DNA of 64,000 nucleotides from Strobilurus pachycystidiatus (GCA_019915135.1 JAHLMK010000005.1:744001-808000); one strand, 5' to 3'; shown: positions 23,517-35,218, counted from the first letter of the stretch. Made by a program: numbers and translations. Notes: generated from the letters alone by a model not told the origin.

Positions 23517-24457
23517 ACACCATCGCTTCTATGCACCACAGCTGTACGTACTATAGCAGGGCAAGGCACAAGAAAGACTACGTAGCCTTGAGTCGACATT
23601 GGCAGTGGCAGTGACGCGTCGAAGAAAATCCAGTTATGAGATCAGCATAGAGTTGTGTCGCCTTGCCCCATCTCCGCCATCTATATAGTGGTGGTGGTGA
23701 GGAAGGCGCTGTAGGACGCTCGAGATTCAGAGGCTTACGCAGCGCGTGAATACAGCATCCGAATCTCAATGCGCATGCCAGCGCTGATGCGGACGCCGCT
23801 GTAGAGATATTCTGGACGCTCCAAGTACTGTGCCTATAAGGATGCTGTTACTCAAGTCGCCTTCGACTAGGAACTTGCCCTTGACATCAATCCGTATGTA
23901 ATAGCGCCAGAAGTGCAAGCTTTGCTCCAAGTTGCGCCCCCGACTCACCCACATGAGTTGGGTAGAAGTCTTTTCGATGACGATCCCGTCCCTCTTCTCT
24001 AATCATGACCATGCCGTTCAAGTCTAGAGTCTCTACAAGCCGTTGCTTATCTGCTTATCGCGTCGCGAACCTTTGCCATTAAAAATTGGTGAATCCCGTT
24101 GAAACGGCGGCACCGAGGACTCCGACTAGACACAGCGCTGAGCGACCGTGGCGCGCCACCGCTAGAGAATACTGAATTATATTTGTGAAATATCCGACTC
24201 GGTTATATGTCAAACGACTTGCGGCGCATCAGACTCGAACCAGTGACCCTCCTCAACTCAATATGCACAGCCATAACGCTGACCGTCTCTGATGATCCTT
24301 CCTGTCCCCGACCACGATGTCGTACACTTTTTGTTCCATTTGTCTCCGAATCTTTTCCATTGTCCAAAAATAACCTCTCCAAAAATAACGATAGCGTCTC
24401 ACGCGTCATATGTCTGCTGGTTGGGATAGAATTGGAGCTCTTCCAAGAACGACCACC
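23517..24457. other. Gap with possible minus-strand gene relic
   Basis: No intact gene was found. On the minus strand, protein-like pieces in different frames occur between about 23735 and 24070, including LNGMVMIREEGRDRHRKDFY and, ending at a stop at 23735, LYSGVRISAGMRIEIRMLYS. They could be exons of a small unrecognised gene or decayed coding sequence. Near 24215-24295 (minus) there is a sequence with a tRNA B-box-like core; it does not fold into a proper tRNA. Confidence 0.3.
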
Positions 24458-25804
24458 ATGGCCTCTAAACCCACTCAATCTTCGCAGAGATGGCATCTGA
24501 AACTCCACCCGAATGTGCGAAACACCTCAATGCGAAACGGTCTACCCTCACTTGGGCAAAAAAACGTCTTCCACCCCACGCATGCCATTCTAGTGCTCCG
24601 TAATGATGCCCAGCGGGCGTCAGGTCACCCAAGTCCTCCCTCCCACGACCAACCTAATCAGCTTGATGCTGATGCTGAGAGCAACGATATAAACCCACCC
24701 GATACCTTCGAATGGAAATCCAGAGACCACAGGAAACACCGACATATGTCTACAGCACCCAATGGACGATATAGCCGCCAGGGGGACACCATCCTCGAGA
24801 AGATCTTGCATATGCGTAGAATCGAGTACTGGAACATCAGCTGGTGGGTTGCTGTCGTAAGTCATCTGTACCACGGTCCAACGCGTCCATACATGAATTC
24901 ACCTCTTATAGGCCTTCACGCTCGGAAGTATAGTTTGGGTGATCAACGGTTTCTATGCCTTCGAGCCCTTCATCAATAGCCATGCCGCCACCAATATGGA
25001 CGCTGTAGGCTGGACAGCCTGCGTCGGCGCGACAATCTTCGAAGTCGGGTCGGTCTTTGGTCTATGGGAGGCCTGGAATCGCGATGATTCTGCGCAATTT
25101 GGCTACGCGGTGGAAGAAAAGCTTGGGAGCGGGCGTAATTCCGAGGAGGGCCTCATGGAGAAGGGCATTCCCAAGAAGAAATGGATCTGGTTCTCCCTCC
25201 AGTCGCAATACTTTCGCGAGCTCGGGTTCTTGGCCGCTCTCATACAGTTCTGCGGCGCCACGATTTTCTGGATAGCTGGGTTTGAGGATCCTTATTCGAA
25301 TAGGCGTATTCTGAACCATCTCCATTGATATTAGAATCACTGGTACTCCCCGGATTTTCAACTCTATCGAAGACAACACACCGTTACTCAATGGTGTCTA
25401 TTGGTCTCCGCAGGTCGTTGGTGGTTCTTGCTTCATCATAAGCCCGTACGCACTCTCTGACAAGTTCATCTCTGCCTTTTGTTTTCTGATCACCAACCAA
25501 TCAGCTTCCTACTCATGCTCGAGAACCAAAGCATCTGGTATAAACCCAATGTTACCAGCTGTGGCTGGCATGTCGGATGTACGTCAATTCCAAAACTGCT
25601 GCGCTCTTTCTGGTTCCTGAATTCCGTTTGACAGTCTGGAATTGCGTCGGTGGTGTCGGTTTCACGTTGTGTGGCGCCCTTGGATATGCATCGGCCACCA
25701 GTTCAGGTGCATCATACCAAAGTGCACTGTCCACCTTCTGGGGCGGATGGGCTTTCTTGATTGGCAGTGTGATCCAGTGGTACGAAAGCGTGAACGCTGT
25801 ATAA
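24458..25804 (+). CDS. Fungal multi-pass integral membrane protein
   Basis: An uncharacterised membrane protein of roughly 380 residues. The ATG at 24458 gives MASKPTQSSQRWHLKLH and a soluble N-terminal region of about 125 residues. About six hydrophobic helices follow: ISWWVAVAFTLGSIVWVING, AVGWTACVGATIFEVGSVFG, FLAALIQFCGATIFWIAG, VGGSCFIISPFLLML, NCVGGVGFTLCGALGY and STFWGGWAFLIGSVIQWYE. Aromatic W/F plus Gly repeats within the helices are distinctive. Introns at about 24857, 25278 and later are needed to keep the frame. I recognise the general type of conserved fungal transmembrane protein but no defined function. Topology and role are unknown. Confidence 0.65.
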
Positions 25805-26072
25805 CTTTGTGATTCCACTACATCGAACTACTAATAATACCCATGTCATGTACTTTAGCGCCTGTAATCACTCTCCTGGCGTCGGGGAAGGTCCGTTCCT
25901 ATATTACCACCTTTTCTTTGCAGGTTCCTCTGTCTCCAGATTCTCTATGCAACCGAACCGTATCCATCAGAAATACTGAAATTTAGCTCCTGTGTGATCG
26001 AATTTGTCTTACACCAGTCTAATACTTAGCCCAGATTTATCATCAGACCCTTTCCTCTCCCTCTTACCCATC

Positions 26073-26962
26073 ATGCCTTTTACACCGGATAACACTATTG
26101 TTATCCGCTCCCGCGAGTTCGGCGATGGTTCTGAATACGATCTGTCGTCCGAGTGTTCACATATTCCTGACCACTACGTGAAGCGCCTCTGGAGAAAGCC
26201 CGCTCGGCTCATTACCCCTGGAGGGGCAAAAATTGTACGCGCTCGCCAGAACTTTTACCTCCTTGCTCACTCAAAGTGACGAGCGCAGATCCAATTCATC
26301 AACAAGAACGAGAACTCCAATGATCGTTCAGTCGCGTACTCGACGATTGAATCGGGGACCATCGTCAAGGTTTCAGCAGGCGGCTCTGGCGAGGGTGGTG
26401 CTGAGATCGCCCAGCTACAACTCGGACTTGGCAGTGGCAAGGCGCTGGAAAAGAACAGGTGCGTCGGTGTCCTGCTCTCCATGTCTTTTCGTCACTGAAT
26501 AGCCTCACTTATGTCCAGCATGATGACCCTCGGAAGCAAGACTGGCCTGGTCAAAGACCTCCTCAAGAAGACAAACCACATGTACATATTCGAGTCGCCT
26601 GCGGACCATTCTCTCAATGCTCATTCACGCCAAACAGGTCCACGAGCCGGAGCTTCGTCGGTCCGGACGGACTCGAATACAAGTGGAAGCTTATTTGGAT
26701 CGGTAACGATCCTGCATTCCCTGAGGCCACCTTCCGCGAGCTGTACACGAAGGACTCCAAGCACTCTATTGCTACGACAGCGCGTCTGACCAGACGAGAT
26801 GGAACCTTGAACGTATGTCTTTCTTCTTCTCTCTTACAACCCCCGTATTTAATTTCTCCACAGGAGGAAGCATACCCCGTATACATAGCCGAGCGTGGGC
26901 TCAGACTACAAAGCTATATCGTCGCGACACTCGCTATCCTCGACCAATTAGCAGTGAACTAG
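26073..26962 (+). CDS. DUF6593-like protein
   Basis: A small cytoplasmic-type protein family expanded in mushroom-forming fungi, function unknown. The start gives MPFTPDNTIVIRSREFGDGSEYD. Splicing removes an intron at about 26233-26315, giving GAKI then IQFINKNENSNDR. Another at about 26459-26502 joins ALEKN to SLTYVQHDDPRKQDW using acceptor AATAG. The diagnostic segment SFVGPDGLEYKWKL corresponds to the family's F.GPDG..YRWK motif. The C-terminal AERGLRLQSYIVATLAILDQL corresponds to the hydrophobic VTFVYVEKLR-like end. A 45-nt intron near 26816-26860 is a multiple of three, so a read-through form is possible. The family call rests mainly on the GPDG motif. Confidence 0.55.
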
Positions 26963-27461
26963 ACCTATTTTTGCGCTGGCTCGTAATCTCTTCATTCGTT
27001 TCTCCCTGGGTTCTCCTACAGTAATACTATCTTTAAAGCACACACGTTTCGATCCTCTGTTCTTGTCTGTGTATATGTTCCAAATCATCACGCATTTCAG
27101 GATTCTCCACCTCGCGACCATCAGTACTCGAAATACGATGTCGTCCGTTACTCCACAATCAGTTCGTCCTTGCTAGGTCACCTCACTTCCTTCCGCGAAG
27201 ATCCCTTTGTGCCATGGTCTAAGAATGAACAAAAACTTGGGCGCGAAATCGATGAAAGCCTTGAAAGGATGATTTCTCGCCGAGAGCTATGATGAATAGA
27301 GCGCGCAGGTGTTAGCTTACGTTGAAGACAACAAGGATAGCTGGGACCGTTAGCAGGTATGTACTCACACAATTTGCGATAGTCAACGATGTAACCTAGA
27401 GCTTGAGCTTGAAGTGCGGGTACTTGATACTACAAAGACGTACATGTAAATGCCATAAGAT
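26963..27461. other. Intergenic or 3' region of next gene
   Basis: No independent gene was seen. On the minus strand, an alternative splice from the gene ending at 27462 could extend it with LPALQAQALGYIVDYRKL and, after another intron, to a stop near 27219. Otherwise this is plain 3' flank of two convergent genes. Confidence 0.35.
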
Positions 27462-28719
27462 TTATCGAGTACATGCCTTCCTCTCGCGTCGCATCTTGTC
27501 TTCCTCTTCCATCTTCGCCAGTGCCTCTTCGAGAGCATCGGGATCGATATCATCATCGTCACCATAATCGAACGACTCGTCCGCTTTCAGAGGTGAAGAC
27601 TGCTCCTCATCCTCCTCATCCTCCATCTTGGCATCAACTGATTCGCTGGGTAACAGAGGTGGCTTGAATGATCTCTTCTGAGAGGATGTATGGTTCGGGA
27701 TAGGTACAACGCGTCGCATCCCAAGGGCAGGTGGCCCAATGCGTGGGGTAAATTTGGTCTGGGACGAATGAGGAGGGTTGTGTGCAGATTTTTCCGCCGG
27801 CGGGGGCATTCGACTTTGGCTCAAGGTTTGTTTCACAGGAGCGCGAGGTTTAGTCGCCATGGCCTCCTTCAACGGCACGGCGGAAGACCGACCGTCGGTC
27901 TTGCCGCTGTGATTGCAAAAGCCTGGCGGGGCTTTCGTCGTTGAGCGCCTCTCGTCCTGGTTTCGCCCAACCTTGCGATTGGCGGTGCACAACGGGATGG
28001 TGGGTGGAGGTGGCATACTCTTTGTAGAGTGAGATTTCGCAGCGGGCGTAGAAGAGAACTCGCATCCCCGTGCAAAGCTCTCGGCTGAAATCGAAAGAAT
28101 AGAGTCAAGGTTGATGGAGTTGTCACTTGCGGGCGAAGTGAAGGGTGAAGAGAATGATGATGACGACCGGGAAGAAGATGATTCGGGAGAGGAGTATTTC
28201 GCGGACGTGAGTGGCGGCGGCGGAGGCATGGACGACCACGTTCGAGGGTTGTTCTTTGTTGCATGACCTCCCAGCTCCTTGTTGCGCCTCTTCGTCTTCT
28301 CATTGACCTGCGAGGTGATCGACTTCAGGATATCCCTGTCAATGACAATGGATTCCGTTGGAAGGCTGTATATTGAGGGCGTTGTAGAGCGTCTCAGTAG
28401 GCGTGCAGAGGCAGCACGAGCTGACGGCGTCGGGCCAGACGTGGATGGCAGCGATTCAGTGTCAGTGAAGAACAAGTCTTGAAAGGGAGTGGATTGGTCA
28501 ACAAGTTGCTTGCGTTTTGAGGCTGAAGGGAGCTTGAGCATCAGCCTTGTCAGAAGAGTGTATAAACGTACGGTGAGCTCTCTCTTGAGCTGCGATATCA
28601 CGCAGAGCTGGAACCTGGGACGCCTGCCATACCAGTCCCACTTGGGTGGCTGGGGGCATCATTGACACGTCCTCCTGATCGTCGACGTCCATCATAGAGC
28701 AGTCCGGAGTGGTATCCAT
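27462..28719 (-). CDS. Low-complexity protein with acidic C-terminus
   Basis: An uncharacterised, probably nuclear protein of about 400 residues. The first exon starts MDTTPDCSMMDVDDQEDVSMM. An intron near 28515-28570 leads to ASKRKQLVDQSTPFQDLFF. The middle is Ser/Pro-rich with repeated MPPPP segments and basic patches. The end is conserved-looking and acidic: SFDYGDDDDIDPDALEEALAKMEEEDKMRRERK. DALEEALAKME is a short amphipathic helix that could bind a partner. No domain is recognised. The true C-terminus is uncertain because a good donor (GTACTC) just before the stop would allow an extension into 27219-27430. Confidence 0.55.
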
Positions 28720-29037
28720 TGTGGTGTATTATAAGAGGCAGAGGAGGGGCTCCCTGAACGCGTCCTTTGTCCAAATTCCGTGACGGCGAAGCCGCACATA
28801 GGTGGGTACTGTAACAAAGACATTGAACAGAAGAAAGGAGAGGGATTTACAGTCATACAGCAATTAATGACCCGTCTTCAATGTCGGATGGCTCTACAGG
28901 GCGTCCGAAAAGCCAGAAGACATGTCGTAGCTCGGAGGAAAGAGCAACATCGGACATCGGCCCGAATTCCGTACTAATGAGCTTTGACCGTCACTTCAGC
29001 ATATTTGGTGTGCTCTATTCTACTGGTGTGTATAGTT
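28720..29037. other. Intergenic, nothing recognised
   Basis: 318 bp between the start of the low-complexity gene and the stop of the first aminotransferase. No ORF or RNA is supported. Confidence 0.4.
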
Positions 29038-30826
29038 CTATTTCTGAATTACTGCAGTCAGGACTTCTCTCAGTCCCGCAACCAAGTTGTTCACGTCGGG
29101 CCGGCTCTTGTCGACAACGGTGACACCCATATGCCTACCCAGAGCTTCAGTGTACAGTCGACTGTTGCTTGAAGCGCACTCACCCGATGCGGAAGTACTT
29201 GTCCTTGATTTCGGCGTGAAGACCGCCAGCGACGACGATTCCCTTCTCCCCTAGCGGCTTCACAATGTCGGCAGCCGATACACCAGGAGGGAAATAGAGC
29301 TAGACGTGGCTTAGTCGAAGAGCGCGCATGTCATGGGAAGGACTTACTGCAGTCATTCCGTTGGCACTATAGGAAGGATCTAACGGAACTTGCTTGATAC
29401 CCAGCTCCGTCGCTAGACCCTTGATCTTTTGGCTGACTTCTTTGTGAAGCTTGAACCGTTCTTCGAGGGAAGGAGCAGATTTGGTTATCTGTGAGAGTGA
29501 GGCGTGGAAGGCGTAGATGAGGTTAACGGGAGGGGTAGCAAAGTAAGCGCCTGAGCCAGCCTCGTAGGCTTTCATTATTGGAAGCCATCTGTTGTTATGT
29601 GAGTCAACGCTGTAAGGTGACACATTGCACATACTTCTTCCAGCTGCCATAGTATGAAGTGACGGGTGTTTGGCGAGTTTCAAACGTCTACGAAAGTCTT
29701 CGGTCTAGATGAACATGCGTCTGAGCGCGACTTGACGTACATTGATAGCCCTCTTGCTTGCTACTACAATACTCAGACCTGGAGGTGTCCCCAGGCCTTT
29801 TTGACTCGCAGTGAGAACAATGTCGAGATTCCACTCGTCGAACTTGATCTCTTCACTTGCAACGGAGCAGACACCGTCACAGACGATCTATACACTCATC
29901 AGTTTGCTTGTAGTGCATAAATGACGATAACTTGCCAAAGTCTCTGGAGATACGCGTCTGACAGTCTCTGAGATGGCCTTCGCGTCCGACAGAACACCGG
30001 TGGAGGTATCCACATGTGTGAAAGTCACAGCCTTGTACTTCTTGGCCTTGAGAGCTGTCTCTATGTCTTGCTGGCTGACAGCCGCGCCGATCTCTGCATG
30101 GACCTGGTCCACCTTCGCGCCATAGGTCTCCAAGCTATGGTTTACGTGAGCAGCGTACAGACAGCGAACAACGGCGCGTACCATTCCTTGAAGCTATCCC
30201 CAAAGTATCCACTGTGCAGAACGAGGACATTCTCACTCGGTTCCACGAGATTGGCAGCGACCTGTGTGGGGCATCAGACCCCGGGGTGCAGTGGTAGAAT
30301 AGGCGCAATAGAAACCTGGTCCCAGCCGAGTGTTCCGCTGCCCGAGATCAAGAAAGGCTGTCCCTCCTTCGCATAGAGAACCTCCCTGCCGCTCTTGAGT
30401 TGAATAGAGCCCGTGATACTCATAAGATAGCCGGAGCTGACCTCGTCATCCGGATACAATCCCCGAAGATGGAGACAAAGTCGGGGGAAACATGGGACAT
30501 GGATGGGTGCGCATTTGCATAGAGAACCTGGATTGCGCGGCGTCAGCCTTGCACGGAAAGGCGCGATTCATGGCGACTCGCCTCATCGGAGACTTCAATA
30601 GGTCCTGGGATTCTTCAGACGAGTAAGTGCAGGGCTCCACGTCAGATCATTATAACCTACACTAGCAACCTGATGTTCGATATCGAATTAGAGCGATACC
30701 CACAGCAAATACGGCCAATAAACTCACTTATGAGGCGCCTGGTAGTCGACGACCGCGATGTGGTGAATTGGCGTCGACTGATGGAAGCGTGTTGCTTACC
30801 TGCTTGAAGCCTTCGATTGACGACAT
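29038..30826 (-). CDS. Alanine-glyoxylate aminotransferase, copy A
   Basis: A PLP enzyme that transaminates glyoxylate to glycine using alanine (class V, AGXT/Agx1 family). The start at 30826 gives MSSIEGFKQ and is followed by introns. Recognisable blocks are SNAHPSMSHVSPDF (substrate-binding region), FLISGSGTLGWDQ, VLHSGYFGDSF, THVDTSTGVLSD and IVDGVCSVASEEI (PLP pyridine-binding Asp). TASQKGLGTPPG carries the Schiff-base Lys, followed by YFATPPVNLIYAFHASL and YFRIGHMGV near the end. The C-terminus VIQK is not a canonical peroxisomal SKL signal, so location is unclear. It lies 327 bp downstream of a paralogue in the same orientation and is clearly a diverged tandem duplicate. Confidence 0.87.
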
Positions 30827-31153
30827 GATGATTGAACGAAGAAAAGGCAGACGTGGCAATCGCGGTGAAGAGGAGAATGTGGCTCGAAGAGAAGAAATCA
30901 AACGTGACATGGATTCGAATTTCAAAGAGACTACATCTATTTTGACATCTATTGCCGGCCTAAATGCATTTTGATGTAAGGGATTCCGTTGCGGACCTCC
31001 GCCTTGACGCGTCATAGATTCACGCGACACGGTGCCCTAAAGTCAAGCAAGTAGGTGGAGAGTTTGAGCAATGTACTTCATTTGAATCACGGACAGTTCG
31101 GCGTTAAATGATACAAAGTAAGATACAGGTAGTAACACGGCTCCCACCAGTTT
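30827..31153. other. Spacer between tandem paralogues
   Basis: 327 bp separating the two alanine-glyoxylate aminotransferase genes. It holds the 3' end of copy B and the promoter of copy A. No ORF is supported. Confidence 0.4.
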
Positions 31154-33004
31154 TTACTCGACAGCCTCGGCATTCACTGTGCTCTTAAGAGACGCTTCAA
31201 GCGCCTTCTCGATTTTCTCCACGTCACCGCGTGTCCTGTCGACGACTGAGACGCCCATATGCCTGTCATTCGAAGTTTTTTAATCTCACTCTCAAGAAAA
31301 GAGCTGGAGGACTTACCCAATACGTATGTATTTATCTTCGAGCCATCAGACAAAGACTATGAAGCAAGGATAGAATTATACTACATACCTTTGATATCTT
31401 TATGCAGTCCACCAGCAATAACGATACCTTCATCAGCAAATTTGGACATTATGCCGGCTGGTTTGTATTCCTGCGGTACATAGAGGGCAGTCATGCCGTT
31501 GGCTTTTCCGCCGTCGCGTGTCGCCACCTCTTCATAACCGAGCTGTCTAGCGACTGCCTTGATTCGCTGACTGGCACGCTTGTGAGCGAGGAATCTCTCT
31601 ACCAAAGCCCGGTCATTCATTGTAAGCTGTTTGAGTGCGGCGTGGAAGGCGTTGATCATGTTCACGGGTGGCGTAGCGAAGTAGGCGGGCTTGCCAGAGT
31701 CGTATGCACGCATAATTGGCAGCCATCTTGTTGTCTGTTGAGTGTACACAAAGGATTGAAAGCGAAAAGAACATACTTCGTCCAACTGGCATAATACGAC
31801 GACACCGGGGTCTTCCTGTTCTCAAATACCTAGCTCGGCGCAGAATTAGGAACAGGTCAACTTCAGGTCAGGCAGTGCAAACCTCGATGGCCCTCGGGCT
31901 CGCTACCAATATACTCAATCCAGGCGGACAACCGAGACCTTTTTGAGAAGCAGTCAAAACGACATCAACGTTCCAGTCATCCATCCGGATCTCTTCGCTA
32001 GCGACAGAACAGACACCGTCAAGAACAACCTAGAAATGCATGGTTTAGCTTGTCGTTCGGAATTATTGTGAAATCTCGACTCACCAGTGTGTCTGGACTC
32101 GTTCGTCTAGCGATTTCCGAGAAGAGCTTGATATCAGATAGAACACCCTGCGAACAACGATCAGTAATCAGTGACCGTCGAACGCTCGAGAGCCAAAATT
32201 ACCGTAGAAGTATCGACGTGTGTCACAACCAGAATTTTGTACTTCTTCCTCTTCAGAGCAGCTTCCACCCTAGTACCATCAACGACATCACCGACGGTCA
32301 ACGCGGAGACATAATCGACTTTGGCACCGTAAGCCCGGAGACTATACTGCAGTAGGTACTCTGCTGCACATGGGTCCATTGAAACTCACCAATCCCCAAA
32401 ACCTTCACCGAAGTACCCCGTGTTGACCGTGAGCGCATGTTCGCCAGATTCAACGAGGTTGCTTGCGACCTGTCATGGTAAGTGACAATAGACCCATGCC
32501 ATACACGATGCCCACCTGATCCCAGCCCAAGGTACCACTCCCAGCGATTATGAATGGCGTACCATGGGCGGTGTAAAGGACCTTCCTGTGCCTCGTTATT
32601 ATTTGGGCGTCATACATGAAGCAGAGCAGCCTAACCGAGTCATCGCCATACATTCGCGAAATGTCGTCACGAACGCCGGGGATACATGGGAAACCGGTGG
32701 TTGGGAGAGGGCATGCAGAACCTTGAGGCGAGGGACTCATTAGCAAGAACAACGCTTTGGCGAATTACCCGTACTTCGTTAGTGACCTCGATGGGCCCGG
32801 GGATGCTAGATGAATATAGATTTGATTATGGCGCGTGAAGGAAGAAATAACCGCACGCTAGGATCCTAGAGGCCGTGTCAATTCAAATGACACGTAACTA
32901 GGCGCGAGAGGCTTACTTGTGCGGCGTCTACAGTTTCTGAGGGTTAGAATGGGTTTAGGGCTATGGGAGGGCAAGCCCACCTGTTGAAACTTGGTATCCA
33001 CCAT
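31154..33004 (-). CDS. Alanine-glyoxylate aminotransferase, copy B
   Basis: Same family and intron-rich layout as copy A. The start at 33004 gives MVDTKFQQ; an upstream in-frame ATG at 33073 would add about 23 residues. Blocks include FIIAGSGTLGWDQ, TGYFGEGFG, LRAYGAKVDYVSAL, THVDTSTGVL, TRWLPIMRAYDSGKPAYFATPPVNMINAFHAAL and HMGVSVVDRTRGDV, ending KSTVNAEAVE. The equivalent of the PLP lysine lies in TASQKGLG. By eye the two copies differ at many aligned positions, so the duplication is old. Differences in their N- and C-termini could give different cellular locations; neither ends in a standard PTS1. Distinct roles (for example glyoxylate detoxification versus glycine supply) are speculation. 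Confidence 0.86.
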
Positions 33005-33441
33005 TTCCGTTAATTTATAGGGGAATGCAAGGACTGGGAGATGGTGGTCAAAGTGGAAGCTTTGATGTGCCACGGTACTTAGTGATGACGCCCAACGGCT
33101 GACTACAAATCGATAGGCAGTTCGCGCACAATGTGATGGTTCGGCAGAGATGCAAGAAGTTTGACGGCTGGGCTCAAAGTTTGCTGGACATCGGAGAGCG
33201 CCGAGGGCGTCCGTGCAACTCCGATGAACATTGACAACCAGTTCAAGTTCAACTTTGAACCGCCTATTGATTCGTAGTCAGCTGCACAGCGCCGGCCGAA
33301 AATTCGATGCCCTGGTCCATCTAACACGGTCCGAGCAAATACAATGTTCGGGCGTTTGGACTTCTCGAGCTTCAGTTTCTTATTCAATGGCGCCAAGTAT
33401 GAATCGTACACCGTCAAATCACATCGATATCTCTATCGTAA
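33005..33441. other. Intergenic, one doubtful open frame
   Basis: A 104-codon minus-strand frame at 33103-33417 (ending LASLPNHHIVRELPIDL) has no ATG near its start and no recognised relative. It might be an exon of an unidentified gene or chance. Otherwise the region is the promoter of aminotransferase copy B and the 3' flank of the farnesyltransferase gene. Confidence 0.3.
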
Positions 33442-34989
33442 CTACTTCTTCGCAGTCCTCCGCGGTATGGTCTGCCGGTAAAAATGGCCCGCAATCGCGT
33501 CCGTATGGGTGATGGTCAGATTGAACAGAGGATGCGACGCGTTAACTTCGTTCGACCGCAAGCCTCCGATGAACGTGCTTCCCATCTCGTCCTGAGTCCA
33601 ACACAGCGCGTCGAAGAAGGCGCGCTGTCGACGCTTGTCTTGGTTCGGGCCATCAATCCATGCAGCCTCAAGCTCTGCCCTCCGCTGTTCATCGGGTACT
33701 ACTTTGTGCTGAGCAGCCGAGAGCCCAGCCAAGACGTACTCCGTGTGATAGGCGTCCGCACTTTTGGGTGGCTTGTCCCGCAAACCACCCGCTGGGTGCT
33801 GTCCCGCGAGCAGAATATACTCTTGCAACGCCTCCCTATTCAGTAAACCATCTTCGACGTCACTCCATGCATCCGCATCCGTTTCGTCGGAGCCTTCCGA
33901 TGGGTGTGGATTGGGGAGATGAGGTGGCGTCGGCGGGGAATATAGCGATTCGTATAGAGCCAACGCGCCGCCCACCCACCATGAATAACAGCCGTCCACG
34001 AGCTTGTTGGTTCGGCCTTTGAACCCGCCAAGCTCGCTCTTTCCGCCTTGCATTTGCACCAGCCACCTTAGAAGGTTTCGCTTATCAATCTCCCTCTCAC
34101 CGTTCTCGGCGAAAGGTTCCAGAAGGACCCATGAGGCTAATGCACAAAAAGTGTATCCCCCGTGAGCCTCGCCGAGCGGAGGCCGCAAGGGAAGGAGATC
34201 CCCATTAGCGTCGAAGTAAGGCTCAGACGCGGACGAGAAACCACCCTCGTATGTCTGGCATGATTGAATGAAGTCTCGAGTGCCGCGGACCAGCTCGGGG
34301 GTGAGCATGTTTAGCAGAGTTGCCACGACCAAGAGGCAGTATATCCCTCGGACATCGACCTCGGCGTGGTGGGCGACCGTGAATGAACCATCCTTTTGTT
34401 TCAGAGACATAAAGAATGAGTACAGTTTCGCGCTATTCACGCGTGAGATGACTGGATATAAATGTGTTGCGTGGAGGGCCTTACTGGTCAATATCATCCC
34501 ATCCACCACCTTTACCTGGGCGACCAACGATAGCGAGCGAACAAATTGAGGCGTATGTCGTAAGAAGGTGGGCTGCTTGCCCTGGACCGCCTCCGAAGCC
34601 GCCTTGAGGATGTTGCCAAGTGAGTATCGTGTCAATTGCTCTGCATCCCAGAGTTGAGCACGAGGAGCCTGAGATGTGCGGGAAACGGCAAACCTCTGGC
34701 GGTTCCCAGGATCCATGCCGACTTTGAGCAAGGAGAATGACTGGAGCGTCCAGAACATCAGCCACGGTTGGCTGGCGTCCTGTGAGGTATACCGCTGGGG
34801 GAATCCCTGGGTAAAGGTCCTCATGAGATACTGCAGATGCTTTGTCTTCTGCAAGACATGGTGGTTGTTCGAGGCAGCAGCTGATGATGATGGAGGGAGA
34901 TGTTTGATAAGGATATCCTCGATTTCGCGCTGGGTGACGGAGGTTGAAGTGGGGAAGCCGTCGAAAGGAGTCTTTGGTATATCGGACAT
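33442..34989 (-). CDS. RAM1: Protein farnesyltransferase beta subunit
   Basis: The catalytic beta subunit attaches farnesyl groups to CaaX proteins such as Ras and mating-pheromone precursors. The start gives MSDIPKTPFDGFP. The repeating alpha-alpha barrel motifs are present: WQHPQGGFGGGPGQAAHLLTTYA, LKQKDGSFTVAHHAEVDVRGIYC, CQTYEGGFSSASEPY, GEAHGGYTFCALASW and MQGGKSELGGFKGRTNKLVDGCYSWW. Zinc ligands Asp and Cys are in LVDGCYSWW and His in DAYHTEYVLAGLS. An intron joins GNRQR to AIDTILTWQHP, and another follows GWDDIDQ. GGFxGRTNKLVDGCYS marks it as farnesyl- rather than geranylgeranyltransferase. It ends in a basic tail (IPRRTAKK). Confidence 0.92.
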   Translation of the reverse strand: MSDIPKTPFDGFPTSTSVTQREIEDILIKHLPPSSSAAASNNHHVLQKTKHLQYLMRTFTQGFPQRYTSQDASQPWLMFWTLQSFSLLKVGMDPGNRQRFAVSRTSQAPRAQLWDAEQLTRYSLGNILKAASEAVQGKQPTFLRHTPQFVRSLSLVAQVKVVDGMILTSKALHATHLYPVISRVNSAKLYSFFMSLKQKDGSFTVAHHAEVDVRGIYCLLVVATLLNMLTPELVRGTRDFIQSCQTYEGGFSSASEPYFDANGDLLPLRPPLGEAHGGYTFCALASWVLLEPFAENGEREIDKRNLLRWLVQMQGGKSELGGFKGRTNKLVDGCYSWWVGGALALYESLYSPPTPPHLPNPHPSEGSDETDADAWSDVEDGLLNREALQEYILLAGQHPAGGLRDKPPKSADAYHTEYVLAGLSAAQHKVVPDEQRRAELEAAWIDGPNQDKRRQRAFFDALCWTQDEMGSTFIGGLRSNEVNASHPLFNLTITHTDAIAGHFYRQTIPRRTAKK

Positions 34990-35218
34990 GGTGGTCAGAG
35001 GCAGAGATACTGCATGCAAGACAGCATTGGATGAGAACAAAAGGACAAGGCTTATATATATGACATCTGATGGATCACAAATGATCGCGATCACTGATGC
35101 TATCTCATCTCCGTTCGTCCTCGGTAAATAATTTTATACGAGCAATATGTCGCACGAAGTTCTGGACGCATAGCAGTGGCATTGGGCATAGACGACTTAT
35201 GGTATAACAGGCTGGAAT

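Noticed and set aside
24215..24295. tRNA-like sequence on the minus strand with GGTTCGAGTCT core and CATCAGA/TCTGATG arms
   Set aside because: The B-box-like core is present, but T-stem pairing is broken and no acceptor stem fits the correct spacing, so it does not make a valid tRNA cloverleaf. At best it is a relic; a tRNA covariance-model scan would settle it.
33103..33417. 104-codon minus-strand open frame downstream of RAM1
   Set aside because: No ATG near its start, no recognised motif, and RAM1 already has a complete conserved C-terminus.
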